Source: JAAZMX01 sp035388025 (lineage in GTDB: Bacteria; Patescibacteriota; Patescibacteriia; UBA2196; GWA2-42-15). From it: a stretch of 13,711 nucleotides of DNA. Under the pieces are notes generated by a model. It did no database searches. It saw only the letters and a program-made list of their open reading frames with translations, and had not been told where the DNA came from. The stretch covers positions 1-13,711 of the forward strand of contig DAOOPA010000021.1 of the NCBI GenBank assembly GCA_035388025.1. The letters are read 5' to 3'. Of the stretch, positions 7,124 to 13,711 are shown one piece after another. Both the position numbers and the translations under genes were made by a program. Numbering within the stretch: position 1 is the stretch's first letter; the number at the start of each line of letters is the position of its first letter.

Positions 7124-7166
7124 TTGCCTGGCGCAACTAAAGTGTGGTATAATAATGTGGTATAAT
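7124..7166 (+). promoter_or_regulatory. Promoter of the 7196 gene with doubled -10 element
   Basis: TTGCCT (7124-7129) is followed after 18 bases by a perfect TATAAT (7148-7153) in the extended form TGGTATAAT. The 11-mer TGTGGTATAAT then recurs 13 bases later, giving a second TATAAT at 7161-7166. Either could start a transcript 20-45 bases before the ATG. Confidence 0.75.
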
Positions 7167-7195
7167 ATAAATATCCTAAAACTAAATTAAATTAT

Positions 7196-7690
7196 ATGGA
7201 TAATACAATGCTACCAGCAGAAAACAAGCATAAAATAATTACTACCATAATTATTGTTCTCGCGCTAATAACTCTTTTGATATTTATAACTTACAACATT
7301 CAAAAGAATAAAAAAATGAACCAGGCGCCCGTGAAAACAGAGACTGAACAAAGCGCTGACGGCTTGCCAAAGGTATTTTATTCTTATATCGGAACAATCC
7401 AAAAAGTTGACAATGGCACCATCACAATCATGGCCGCAAAAGACAAAAATTATTTGACAATGGACACGGTGATAAATGTCAAAACCGACGGGGAAACCGT
7501 ATTTATTAGTCAAGATAAAAATTTTGACATCAACAAGATTGAACCGGGGCAGTCTGGAGAATTTTATAAGACAACAAATATAAGTTTTGGCGATCTAAAA
7601 GAAGGACAGGAAATCACCGCGATTGATTATGAAAATGTGCGCGGCAAAGTGGAATTTACGGCCAAGAGGATTGAGGTCAATGCCAATTAA
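7196..7690 (+). CDS. Membrane-anchored protein with DUF5666-like beta domain, 164 aa
   Basis: Function unknown. The ATG at 7196 gives a protein with a hydrophobic segment at about 13-33 (KIITTIIIVLALITLLIFIT), then a polar linker (35-60) and a beta-rich domain at 62-162. The domain pattern (YIGTIQKVDNGTITI..., V..TDGETVFI, DLKEGQEITA, FTAKRIEV) resembles the small DUF5666-type domains common in CPR exported proteins: a G-x-V opening strand, a threonine-rich middle and a final A-x-x-I strand. This assignment is by pattern only. The domain would face outside the cell. It is a single-gene transcript with its own promoter (7124-7166), closed by the bidirectional terminator at 7706-7739. No Shine-Dalgarno site is visible; the leader is AT-rich. 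Confidence 0.8.
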   Translation: MDNTMLPAENKHKIITTIIIVLALITLLIFITYNIQKNKKMNQAPVKTETEQSADGLPKVFYSYIGTIQKVDNGTITIMAAKDKNYLTMDTVINVKTDGETVFISQDKNFDINKIEPGQSGEFYKTTNISFGDLKEGQEITAIDYENVRGKVEFTAKRIEVNAN

Positions 7691-7705
7691 TAAGGAGTGA
7701 TTTAT

Positions 7706-7739
7706 AAAAAACAACCCAATAATTCTTGGGTTGTTTTTT
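7706..7739. terminator. Bidirectional intrinsic terminator
   Basis: A perfect 14-bp inverted repeat, AAAAAACAACCCAA (7706-7719) and its complement (7726-7739), surrounds TAATTC. Read rightward it ends in TTTTTT after the 7196 gene. Read leftward it also ends in a T-run and serves the pilus operon that finishes at 7798. Confidence 0.93.
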
Positions 7740-7797
7740 ATTTGATAATAAAAACAAGTTTGGCCAGTTGATCTTGTCTGAAACAAAATAAAATCAA

Positions 7798-8637
7798 CTA
7801 ATAGATTTTCCAAAGCCTTTTGTCTAAAACTATAATCCTCTCTTTCTGGCCATTATAATAGCCCTTGCCCACGATCTCCACCGCCGAGGGAAGAGATGTC
7901 GCTGGGGGATTATCATGAGGACCAATGACATAGGTCGCATCAGTAGAAGTGGCATTATTAATGAAGCGCGCTCGCCAATTGGGGGAATTGGTCAGGGTGT
8001 CAGTTTGAGGCTGGCTGGGCGAAGGACTAGTGTCAATCACTGTTTGCCCAGAAGAATCAAGAATAACCAGACTGCCAGGAGTGCTCTTGTCCCAGTTGAG
8101 ATAAATAGATGAGGGATAAAATTCCAATCCGCTGGGAACTGCGATGCTAAAATCCAACTCAAAAGATTTACCGGGCCTTAATTTTACTCTCAAGGGATTG
8201 GATTCGGTAATGATGCCGGGATCGTCGGTATAAACACAGCTCTTGTTTTCCCCTTTGCCTGAAGCGCTAATATCAGCTAAGGAATCATAAACATGATAAA
8301 TATGATCATCACCAATACAAATAATCGGGGTGGTAAATATGGGCTTGAGATAGCGGCGCCAGGTGATTTCTGTTGTACTAAGCGTACCCATTGAGGGGTA
8401 AATCTCTGTGCCCAACGTTGTACCATCATGATTTTTTTCAAGAGCATAAACGGCTTTTTCAACGGCGGCTTCCGCGGCGTAATAGGCGCTTTCGGACTCG
8501 CCTATTTCCCGGCTGGTCTTACCAATGCGCAAGATGACATCAGCCACGATCAAAGTGATCATCATCAGGTTGGCCAGAATGAGAACCGAGAGAACGAGGG
8601 CGATGCCTTGGGATTGACGAGAGATGGGGCGAAGCAT
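7798..8637 (-). CDS. PilX-type pilus assembly protein, 279 aa
   Basis: Last gene of the pilus block. The N-terminus MLRPISRQSQG is followed by IALVLSVLILANLMMITLIVADVI, a prepilin-like basic leader with a glycine at the cleavage position (G11) and a long hydrophobic helix. Residues 44-60 (ESESAYYAAEAAVEKAVYA) show the acidic/alanine signature of PilX N-terminal regions. Position +5 after the glycine is Leu (L16) rather than the Glu of ordinary pilins, as is usual for PilX/GspK-like members. The remaining about 210 residues are a soluble, beta-rich, Thr/Ser/Pro-rich domain of unknown fold, ending GYYNGQKERIIVLDKR. The likely role is a minor pilin at the filament tip, processed by PilD. It starts 15 bases after the PilW-type gene and is closed by the terminator at 7706-7739. 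Confidence 0.8.
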   Translation of the reverse strand: MLRPISRQSQGIALVLSVLILANLMMITLIVADVILRIGKTSREIGESESAYYAAEAAVEKAVYALEKNHDGTTLGTEIYPSMGTLSTTEITWRRYLKPIFTTPIICIGDDHIYHVYDSLADISASGKGENKSCVYTDDPGIITESNPLRVKLRPGKSFELDFSIAVPSGLEFYPSSIYLNWDKSTPGSLVILDSSGQTVIDTSPSPSQPQTDTLTNSPNWRARFINNATSTDATYVIGPHDNPPATSLPSAVEIVGKGYYNGQKERIIVLDKRLWKIY

Positions 8638-8652
8638 AAAAGATTTTAATAA

Positions 8653-9216
8653 TTAAAAACCGGCTAAACGTTGGGGCACGGTTTGCTGGACCTCCAGATG
8701 CCGGGTACTGCCAGCGCGTGTATTGGATAGGTCTAAAACGACAGTAATCTTGGGAAACTCCTCCGGCGGAGCATTGAGAGTAGTAAAAGGATTAGTGACC
8801 GGATCAATAAAAAACATTAGGTTGCTGACGAGAACATCAGTGGGAGGAATAATATAAAAATTTTCCGGGAAAGAACAATTGGAGATGCAAACTGAGAGGT
8901 CTTGGCCTGAAAAACGAAAAACTGTTTGATTGCCGGAAGCATCCAATAGGGCCAACTCGTTCTCGCCGGTTGATTCAATGGCGTTTGAATAATAAGAGTA
9001 ATCCACCTTGCCGCTACGAATCTTTTTGGCAATAATTTCCATAACAAACTGAGCTTCTCTCTGGAGTTTGGAAATCTGAATGGTGCGTTGCTCGGCCCTG
9101 ATGGCGTAAGAATAAATACCCAAAATCAAGGTAAAAAGTATTATGAAAATGCCTAAAGCAATAGTCATTTCCAAAAGAGTAAAACCTTTGTTTTGGGAAA
9201 AATTTACGCTGAGCAT
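8653..9216 (-). CDS. PilW/GspJ-type minor pilin, 187 aa
   Basis: The prepilin leader MLSVNFSQNKG is followed by FTLLEMTIALGIFIILFTLILGIYSYAI. Cleavage is expected after G11, with Phe at +1 and the conserved Glu at +5 (E16). The helix continues as AEQRTIQISKLQREAQFVMEIIAKKIRSG, a stretch typical of PilW/GspJ-like minor pilins. The globular part has a C-x3-C pair (CISNC), possibly a disulfide, and ends in a strand-rich segment (KITVVLDLSN...). Inferred role: minor pilin in the priming or tip complex. It begins 8 bases after the PilV-type gene and lies in the same operon. Confidence 0.87.
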   Translation of the reverse strand: MLSVNFSQNKGFTLLEMTIALGIFIILFTLILGIYSYAIRAEQRTIQISKLQREAQFVMEIIAKKIRSGKVDYSYYSNAIESTGENELALLDASGNQTVFRFSGQDLSVCISNCSFPENFYIIPPTDVLVSNLMFFIDPVTNPFTTLNAPPEEFPKITVVLDLSNTRAGSTRHLEVQQTVPQRLAGF

Positions 9217-9224
9217 AAACAGGG

Positions 9225-9815
9225 TTAATTAGCTGATTTTTGCCAATCAGTCAGGCGGGTCTCCAAAGAAAGAACATGGGTTCTGCCTTTGACCTGCCAG
9301 CTGACGGTGGAGACGATCTTTTTTTCATAAGAATAACCGTCCGGGGAAGAGAAAATGGTTACGAGACGGCTAAAGGTGGTTGGCTCGCCAGCAGTATAAT
9401 CATGGGTGTAGCGGCCGCTTGAAGTCAGATACAGGCGACAAGGGGCGTTATCACCTGCGTTGCACTGATTGATGTCGCCGGCAGAAATATTAGCAACCTG
9501 ATTGCTGATCCCCAAGGTGGAATTATCGCCGCTATCAACAAGATAACTCTTGTTGTCAAAGGTGCCAGTAAAGATATCAACAACGTCTGTCTCTCCCGAA
9601 GGAGGATTGCTGTTATTGTTCCTAACGGAACGAACTATTTCCAGACCCTCACGGGCCAAGTTGACAACCACGATTTCATCTTCTGATGATTGAATATAAT
9701 TGAATGAGGAAAGCATCAAAGTCAAGCTGGCCAAGATGCCCAGCATCAAAATACCGAGAGCAATGGTGGTTTCCAAAAGAGTGAGACCGGGTGATGAAGA
9801 AAAAAATTTTTTCAT
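9225..9815 (-). CDS. PilV/GspI-type minor pilin, 196 aa
   Basis: The open frame extends to 9971, but the extra 52 residues overlap the preceding gene out of frame and do not look like a leader. The ATG at 9815 gives MKKFFSSSPG followed by LTLLETTIALGILMLGILASLTLML, a canonical prepilin with cleavage after G10 and Glu at +5 (E15). Residues SSEDEIVVVNLAREGLEIVRSVRNNN match the PilV/GspI helix pattern. The C-terminal domain is beta-rich with two cysteines (QCNAGDNAPC) and ends in TVSWQVKGRTHVLSLETRLTDW. Inferred role: minor pilin, PilD substrate. It starts 10 bases after the GspH-type gene. Confidence 0.87.
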   Translation of the reverse strand: MKKFFSSSPGLTLLETTIALGILMLGILASLTLMLSSFNYIQSSEDEIVVVNLAREGLEIVRSVRNNNSNPPSGETDVVDIFTGTFDNKSYLVDSGDNSTLGISNQVANISAGDINQCNAGDNAPCRLYLTSSGRYTHDYTAGEPTTFSRLVTIFSSPDGYSYEKKIVSTVSWQVKGRTHVLSLETRLTDWQKSAN

Positions 9816-9825
9816 GAAAAATAGT

Positions 9826-10419
9826 TTATTGGATGTTAATGCGTCCGGATTTACTGATAATAGTAATGACCCTCTCATAGGAAGAGTTGGCAAAACCCAG
9901 AGACATTTCCGCTTGTTCAAAAGTATCAACACCATTAACATAAACCAGGCCTTGGGGCGGCACAAAAGCAATATCTAGGCTTTCTGGTTGAGGTTGGCCA
10001 ACGGGCAAAGGCAGAACCAACTGATGAATATAGACGTTATCATCGAGCATGCCAAAATTTTGGATGATGATGTCGCCAGGGTTATCAGGATTATAGAGAT
10101 GATCGCCATTGCCATCAGCAAAAATAAAGTAAGAACAGTCAGAAGAGCAAGCGCTAAGATGAACACCAAAGCCCCCAGCTGGCCGAACACCGCCAGTAAC
10201 GGTCAGACCGATAAGTGAATTGATATTGGCCTGGCGTAAAACAGAACCGAGCCTCTCGGCTTCATTGTCAAGAGAGGCTCGCTGATTGGAGCCTTGAAAA
10301 TTGGCAATAACCAAAGCGGAAACCATGGCGATAATACCAGCACAAACAACCAACTCGGCAATAGTAAAGCCAGATTTATCAGCCAAAAGCCTGATGGATA
10401 ATATTTTTTTGCCAATCAT
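9826..10419 (-). CDS. GspH/FimT-type minor pilin, 197 aa
   Basis: The long frame to 10617 overlaps pilD in another phase. The ATG at 10419 overlaps the pilD stop as ATGA, which fixes the start by translational coupling. The leader MIGKKILSIRLLADKSG is followed by FTIAELVVCAGIIAMVSALVIANF, with cleavage after G17 and Glu at +5 (E22). The domain carries HLSACSSDCSYFIFADGNGDHLYN: a close cysteine pair and the D-x-NGD segment usual in GspH/FimT proteins. Inferred role: minor pilin starting filament assembly. The stop is 10 bases before the PilV-type start. Confidence 0.88.
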   Translation of the reverse strand: MIGKKILSIRLLADKSGFTIAELVVCAGIIAMVSALVIANFQGSNQRASLDNEAERLGSVLRQANINSLIGLTVTGGVRPAGGFGVHLSACSSDCSYFIFADGNGDHLYNPDNPGDIIIQNFGMLDDNVYIHQLVLPLPVGQPQPESLDIAFVPPQGLVYVNGVDTFEQAEMSLGFANSSYERVITIISKSGRINIQ

Positions 10420-11240
10420 AATAATAAAAGCGGCCAAGATAAATAAAAATCTAATAATTGTTGGCCAAAAAGCAGAGTAATGAAGGTCGCTGGAGCGAGA
10501 AAGGCGCCAAAGGGCACGACTGATTGCATGGTTTTTCTTTTGAAAGCTATCAATAATAAACCAATCAGAGCGCCAGAAACATAAGAGATAAAGAGAGCGA
10601 CTAAAACAAAGGGCCAACCAACCAAAAAACCAATGAGGAAACCCAGACGAATATCACCCCCACCGATCCAACGGCCTCGGGATACAAGGAAAAGGAATAA
10701 AAAGAAACCGCCAGCTACCAGCCCGGCCAATAGGTACTGGCCAATGGCCGGCCAGAAACTGAAAATGGGAAACTTGCTCCAGTAAATAAACAGATTGAAA
10801 ATCAGGGCCAGCAAAGCGGCGGGCAAAGCGATAATGTCTGGGACAAGATAATACTTTAAATCATAAAGGAAAAGAGCGATCAAAATAGCGGCAAAGAGCC
10901 AGTTACGGATAAGTGTCAGCGCTAGAGGCCAAATTGGCAAAAAACTAAAATCGGGCCAAAGGATTAAAAAAACCAAAAGAAAAGAAATGCCACCGGTTAA
11001 TTCGATTAAAGGATAGCTGAGAGAAATTTTTTGGCGACAGGCGCGACAACGGCCACGAAGTAAAAAATAACTAAGCAAGGGAATATTGTCATACCAGTGA
11101 ATCAGCGCTCGGCAGTGAGGACAAAAAGAACGCCCGCTGACAAATGATTGTTTGGTATGGAGCCGATAAACCAAACAGTTGATAAAACTGGCAACGAGCA
11201 AGCCAAAAATAAAAACAAAGATGAAAGGCAAAATTGTCAT
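10416..11240 (-). CDS. pilD: Prepilin leader peptidase/N-methyltransferase PilD (A24 family)
   Basis: Polytopic membrane aspartic protease that cleaves prepilins after the conserved Gly and methylates the new N-terminus. It has 274 aa, normal for a full-length bifunctional enzyme. The cytoplasmic N-domain has two Cys pairs, C40-x2-C43 and C65-x2-C68, the zinc-binding type linked to methylation, with PLLSYFLLRGRCRACRQKIS between and after them. The catalytic aspartates are D127 in LYDLKYYLVPD and D196 in GGGDIRLG. Several hydrophobic helices complete the fold. Substrates are very likely the five prepilins encoded around it. Its TGA stop overlaps the next ATG. An extended -10 box lies just before the gene, after the pilin terminator. 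Confidence 0.96.
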   Translation of the reverse strand: MTILPFIFVFIFGLLVASFINCLVYRLHTKQSFVSGRSFCPHCRALIHWYDNIPLLSYFLLRGRCRACRQKISLSYPLIELTGGISFLLVFLILWPDFSFLPIWPLALTLIRNWLFAAILIALFLYDLKYYLVPDIIALPAALLALIFNLFIYWSKFPIFSFWPAIGQYLLAGLVAGGFFLFLFLVSRGRWIGGGDIRLGFLIGFLVGWPFVLVALFISYVSGALIGLLLIAFKRKTMQSVVPFGAFLAPATFITLLFGQQLLDFYLSWPLLLL

Positions 11241-11250
11241 AGCTGATTAT

Positions 11251-11259
11251 ATTATAACA
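11251..11259 (-). promoter_or_regulatory. Extended -10 promoter element upstream of pilD
   Basis: The minus strand reads TGTTATAAT 11 bases before the pilD ATG. It is part of a 19-bp sequence (11244-11262) found identically before the pilin gene (11845-11863). No good -35 box is seen, which the TG extension could offset. The short distance would give a nearly leaderless transcript. Confidence 0.5.
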
Positions 11260-11260
11260 T

Positions 11261-11289
11261 AAAACCCGCCGGGCAGAAACCCCAGCGGG
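11261..11289 (-). terminator. Intrinsic terminator between pilin and pilD
   Basis: On the minus strand CCCGCTGGG (11289-11281) pairs with CCCGGCGGG (11273-11265) with one U-G pair around a 7-base loop, then TTTT. It starts about 20 bases after the pilin stop. It would let pilin be made in excess over the downstream genes. Confidence 0.75.
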
Positions 11290-11308
11290 AAAAATAAAAA
11301 AATAAATT

Positions 11309-11797
11309 TTAATTGCAGATAATGCCAGACGGGCTGGCGGTGCAACAGGTGGCACTATAGGTAGTACAAATAAGGTTGCCGGTTTTGCCCGCTAGGCCAA
11401 AAGCGATAGTATAGGTCGAGCCAGTGCTGGATTCGTAATCATAAGCATAACTGCTTTCCCCGCCAGGGTCAGAAGGAACTTTGGCCATATAGGAGACGCC
11501 GCTGGCGGAGGTATTAAAACCATTTTGAGAGCTCAAAACGCGGTGACTGGCGTCGCCCAAAGAGCCGGTGGTTTGGACGACACCACCGATTGTGCCAAAT
11601 GGATAGCGCGAATTGTCATTAAAATACATTTCCAAGGCGCCTTGTATCTGTTTGATATCCGCCACCCGGCGAGAGTCGCGCGACTTCTGGCGTGCGGTAC
11701 CGAGTGCCGTCGTGGCCAGGGTGGACAAAAGACCAATGATGGAAATAACGAGCAGAAGTTCAATAAGGGTGAAACCTTTCATGTTTGTTTTGAACAT
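11309..11797 (-). CDS. Type IV pilin (PilA/PilE-like), probable major subunit
   Basis: The 162-aa prepilin has leader MFKTNMKG and then FTLIELLLVISIIGLLSTLATTALG, the textbook class III signal with cleavage after G8 and Glu at +5 (E13). A second ATG at 11782 would leave a two-residue MKG leader stub, so the ATG at 11797 is preferred but not proven. The helix continues QKSRDSRRVADIKQIQGALEMYFNDNSRYP, the usual N-terminal pattern of compact CPR and Gram-positive pilins. Four cysteines lie in the last 20 residues (CTTYSATCCTASPSGIIC) and probably form the disulfide-bonded D-region. It is the first gene of the pilus block, has its own promoter and is followed by a terminator, both features of a highly expressed major pilin. 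Confidence 0.92.
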   Translation of the reverse strand: MFKTNMKGFTLIELLLVISIIGLLSTLATTALGTARQKSRDSRRVADIKQIQGALEMYFNDNSRYPFGTIGGVVQTTGSLGDASHRVLSSQNGFNTSASGVSYMAKVPSDPGGESSYAYDYESSTGSTYTIAFGLAGKTGNLICTTYSATCCTASPSGIICN

Positions 11798-11819
11798 AAA
11801 AAAATGATTAAATTTCGGC

Positions 11820-11848
11820 TTGCCTGGCCGGCTAAGAGTTGCTATGAT
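11820..11848 (+). promoter_or_regulatory. Promoter of the glycosyltransferase operon
   Basis: TTGCCT (11820-11825) and TATGAT (11843-11848) lie 17 bases apart, with the -10 32 bases before the ATG at 11881. The same TTGCCTGGC block forms the -35 region of the 7196 gene. Confidence 0.65.
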
Positions 11849-11851
11849 TAT

Positions 11852-11860
11852 ATTATAACA
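11852..11860 (-). promoter_or_regulatory. Extended -10 promoter element of the pilin gene
   Basis: The minus strand reads TGTTATAAT about 54 bases before the pilin ATG, inside the 19-bp sequence also found before pilD. It lies 3 bases from the -10 of the divergent glycosyltransferase promoter, so the two promoters overlap and should compete for polymerase. Confidence 0.6.
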
Positions 11861-11880
11861 TAAGCGGAATAAAATAATAT

Positions 11881-13491
11881 ATGCCCTTGGAAATTATTAA
11901 AAAAACAGTCAAATTACTCCGAGAGAGAAAGGAGTATTTTTTATTGGGGGGAATAATCCTTTTGGGTTTGGCTCTACGGCTGATCAATATCGGGGTGGAA
12001 CCGTATTGGGCCGACGAGTTGTTGGGGCTGGAAATAGCCAAGCACTATCTTGGCGATCCAGCGGGACTGTGGCGCTATTTGCAAATCGCCGAGGTCCATC
12101 CCCCGCTCTATTATTATCTGATGCAGGGTTGGGGTAGTTTGTTTGGTTTTGGGGAGGCGGCAATCAGATCATTGTCTTTACTTTTCAGCTTGGGTTTAAT
12201 TATTTTAACTTACTGGGCCGGATTGGTGTTTTTTAAGAGCAAGCGGATCGGGCTCTTGGCGGCTTTTATCGTGGCTATATTGCCCATGCAAATAGAGTTT
12301 GGCCAAGAGGCCAGGCCATACGCAATTTATTGTTTTTTTGGGATCTTGAGCTTGATCTTGTTGGCCAAATATTTTCAAGAATCAAAAACTAAAGCAAAGA
12401 TTTTACTGTTAGCCGGATTTGCTCTGGCTAGTATAATCGGACTGTATTTACACTACTCCTATTCGTTGATTTTGGTACCGCTTGCTATTTATTGGCTGGC
12501 CAGATTGATAATCAAAAAATCAGGCCGAGAGTTCGTGTGGTGGCTCGCCACAATGGCCATAATATTTGTGGGATTTTCACCGTGGTTGCCGGCTTTATTA
12601 TTCAAAACATTTTTTATAAATATTATAGTGACGGAGACAGGCAGATCTTCATACTTTGTCAGGCCCTTTGGCTTCTTTGAAAATGCTTTTAACAGCCTCT
12701 TGTGGACAGACAAAGAATCACCGCACATTATGGAAATAATTGTGCCTATATTTATAAAAATAATGTTCGCGGGGCTGTTGGCTCTGATGATAAAAAATAA
12801 TGCGCAATGGCTCAAGAGACACAAAAACAACTTGCTTTATTTACTGGTAATTCTGGTCGCGAGCATACTGTTTTTCCTTTGCATGCCAAGCTCTATCAGT
12901 TACACGGCTTTGCTCTATAGACACATATTATTTGGTTCCATAATTTTAGCTTTATTGATCGCGGTTATTTTTGTACAGATGGGAAATAGCCGATGGCGTT
13001 TGATTTGTTTGCTGTTTTTTGTAATCAGTCTGATAACTTTCCAAATAAAAATAGTCGGGGATGATTCTTTGTATGATATCAATTATAGATTAAAGATTGT
13101 GGCTAATCATATCAACGAAAATTATAGAGAGGGAGAAATGATACTCACCAATACCGCCCAAATAAGACCCCAACTAAATTATTATCTAAGGGATGGAGTG
13201 CCAAAAGCGATAGGGGTTTTCCCGGCTGACCTAATGATCCCTGATTTCATGGCGGCAGAAGACACACTGGGAATGATGGAAAATGAATCACAATTGCGTT
13301 TTTCATTGGTAGAATGGCCAAGCATGGATAAAAAATTAAATTATTTAATCAAAAAAAATCAAGCAAAAAGTGTGTGGGTTTTGGGCGACGGCGCGACAGA
13401 ACAGATCCGAAAATGGTTTGTATTTAATGGCTGGAAAATCGCTTTTGAGCCGATTGGCAGTTTGTTTCCACTAACCTTATATGTGAGATAG
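11881..13491 (+). CDS. Polytopic GT39/ArnT-like glycosyltransferase, 536 aa
   Basis: Integral membrane glycosyltransferase of the GT-C fold, using a polyprenyl-phosphate sugar donor and acting on the outer face of the membrane. The acceptor (protein, lipid or surface glycan) cannot be told. A hydrophobic helix at 19-36 is followed by the first external loop with the catalytic-type acidic pair D45-E46 (EPYWADE), as in PMT/ArnT enzymes. H73-P-P-L (EVHPPLYYYLMQGW) and Q142-E-A-R-P-Y are two further family motifs. About ten more hydrophobic segments follow, and a soluble C-terminal part (about 400-536) has no recognised motif. The length fits the family. It is divergent from the pilin gene with overlapping promoters and is followed 7 bases later by a family 2 glycosyltransferase. 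That pair often builds and uses polyprenyl-linked sugars, so pilin or surface glycosylation is a reasonable inference. Confidence 0.9.
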   Translation: MPLEIIKKTVKLLRERKEYFLLGGIILLGLALRLINIGVEPYWADELLGLEIAKHYLGDPAGLWRYLQIAEVHPPLYYYLMQGWGSLFGFGEAAIRSLSLLFSLGLIILTYWAGLVFFKSKRIGLLAAFIVAILPMQIEFGQEARPYAIYCFFGILSLILLAKYFQESKTKAKILLLAGFALASIIGLYLHYSYSLILVPLAIYWLARLIIKKSGREFVWWLATMAIIFVGFSPWLPALLFKTFFINIIVTETGRSSYFVRPFGFFENAFNSLLWTDKESPHIMEIIVPIFIKIMFAGLLALMIKNNAQWLKRHKNNLLYLLVILVASILFFLCMPSSISYTALLYRHILFGSIILALLIAVIFVQMGNSRWRLICLLFFVISLITFQIKIVGDDSLYDINYRLKIVANHINENYREGEMILTNTAQIRPQLNYYLRDGVPKAIGVFPADLMIPDFMAAEDTLGMMENESQLRFSLVEWPSMDKKLNYLIKKNQAKSVWVLGDGATEQIRKWFVFNGWKIAFEPIGSLFPLTLYVR

Positions 13492-13498
13492 AATAATT

Positions 13499-13711
13499 AT
13501 GTCAAAGCTTTTTCCGAACAAAAAAATAATTGCCGTTTTGCCAGCCTACAATGCTGAAAAAACCTTAGAACAAACTTTGAAGGATATCCCTGAGGGCTGG
13601 GTGGATGAAATAATTTTGGTGGATGATGCCAGTCAAGACAAGACAACGGAATTGGCCAGGCGCTTGGGTTTGAGGGTTTTCACTCATCCTAAAAATCTGG
13701 GCTATGGCGGT
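13499..13711 (+). CDS. Family 2 glycosyltransferase, partial (5' end)
   Basis: The first 71 codons of a gene cut by the window end. The ATG at 13499 lies 7 bases after the stop of the GT39 gene, so they form one operon. The visible part is the nucleotide-sugar binding start of a GT-A fold: IIAVLPAYNAEKTLEQTL (10-27), then DEIILVDDASQDKT (36-49), where the Asp residues bind the nucleotide, and HPKNLGYGG (63-71). The pattern fits the dolichol/polyprenyl-phosphate sugar synthase branch of GT2, which would make the lipid-linked donor for the upstream enzyme, but the truncated protein does not prove it. Confidence 0.9.
   Translation, partial: MSKLFPNKKIIAVLPAYNAEKTLEQTLKDIPEGWVDEIILVDDASQDKTTELARRLGLRVFTHPKNLGYGG

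Noticed and set aside
9816..9971. 52-residue N-terminal extension of the PilV-type gene
   Set aside because: It overlaps the GspH-type gene in another frame and would bury the prepilin leader; the ATG at 9815 gives a canonical signal.
10416..10418. UGA recoding to glycine as in Gracilibacteria
   Set aside because: The pilD TGA overlaps the next start codon and no conserved protein here needs TGA read as an amino acid.
10420..10617. 66-residue N-terminal extension of the GspH-type gene
   Set aside because: It overlaps pilD out of frame; the ATG overlapping the pilD stop gives a proper prepilin leader.

Overview
The window looks like chromosomal DNA of an ultra-small bacterium of the Candidatus Patescibacteria (CPR), probably a Parcubacteria-type lineage. 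This rests on several things seen together: moderate GC coding with very AT-rich intergenic DNA, no recognisable Shine-Dalgarno site before any of the genes, tRNAs without an encoded CCA, a compact type IV pilus/pseudopilin cluster, small membrane-anchored proteins of unknown function, and a dispersed AT-rich intergenic repeat. UGA is used as a normal stop (pilD), which argues against the UGA-recoded Gracilibacteria/Absconditabacteria. The lineage is an inference and no database was searched.

Layout. 89-586 (-): membrane-anchored hypothetical protein. 733-804 (-): tRNA-Asn(GTT). 806-1074: a hairpin-rich stretch that includes a copy of the 5' part of tRNA-Asn interrupted by two abutting palindromes, then a head-to-head pair of the AT-rich repeat. 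1075-6272 (-): core genes in transcription order murB, maf, dnaG, rpoD (cell-wall precursor synthesis, house-cleaning nucleotide pyrophosphatase, primase, primary sigma factor). AT-rich repeats sit before maf and before dnaG. 6318-6863: tRNA-Ser(GGA) on the minus strand, followed downstream by two almost identical 204-bp units built from tRNA-Ser 3'-end sequence and ending at a strong terminator. 7196-7690 (+): a second membrane-anchored hypothetical protein with a good promoter. 7706-7739: a bidirectional terminator.

7798-11797 (-) is a six-gene type IV pilus block: major-type pilin, prepilin peptidase PilD, then four minor pilin/pseudopilin-like genes (GspH/FimT, PilV, PilW and PilX types). 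PilD would cleave the prepilins encoded around it, and the minor pilins would prime or cap the filament. The pilin is followed by a terminator and pilD has its own promoter, so pilin is probably made in excess of the rest. No motor ATPase, platform or secretin gene is in the window. Divergently, 11881-13711 (+) starts a glycosyltransferase operon: a polytopic GT39/ArnT-like enzyme, then a family 2 glycosyltransferase cut by the window end.

The most unusual content is at the two tRNA genes. Each lies beside a partial tRNA copy into which a hairpin-forming insert has been placed so exactly that removing it restores the tRNA sequence. At tRNA-Ser this copy belongs to a tandemly duplicated 204-bp element flanked by 29-bp direct repeats that include the tRNA 3' end. 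I do not recognise this as a described element.
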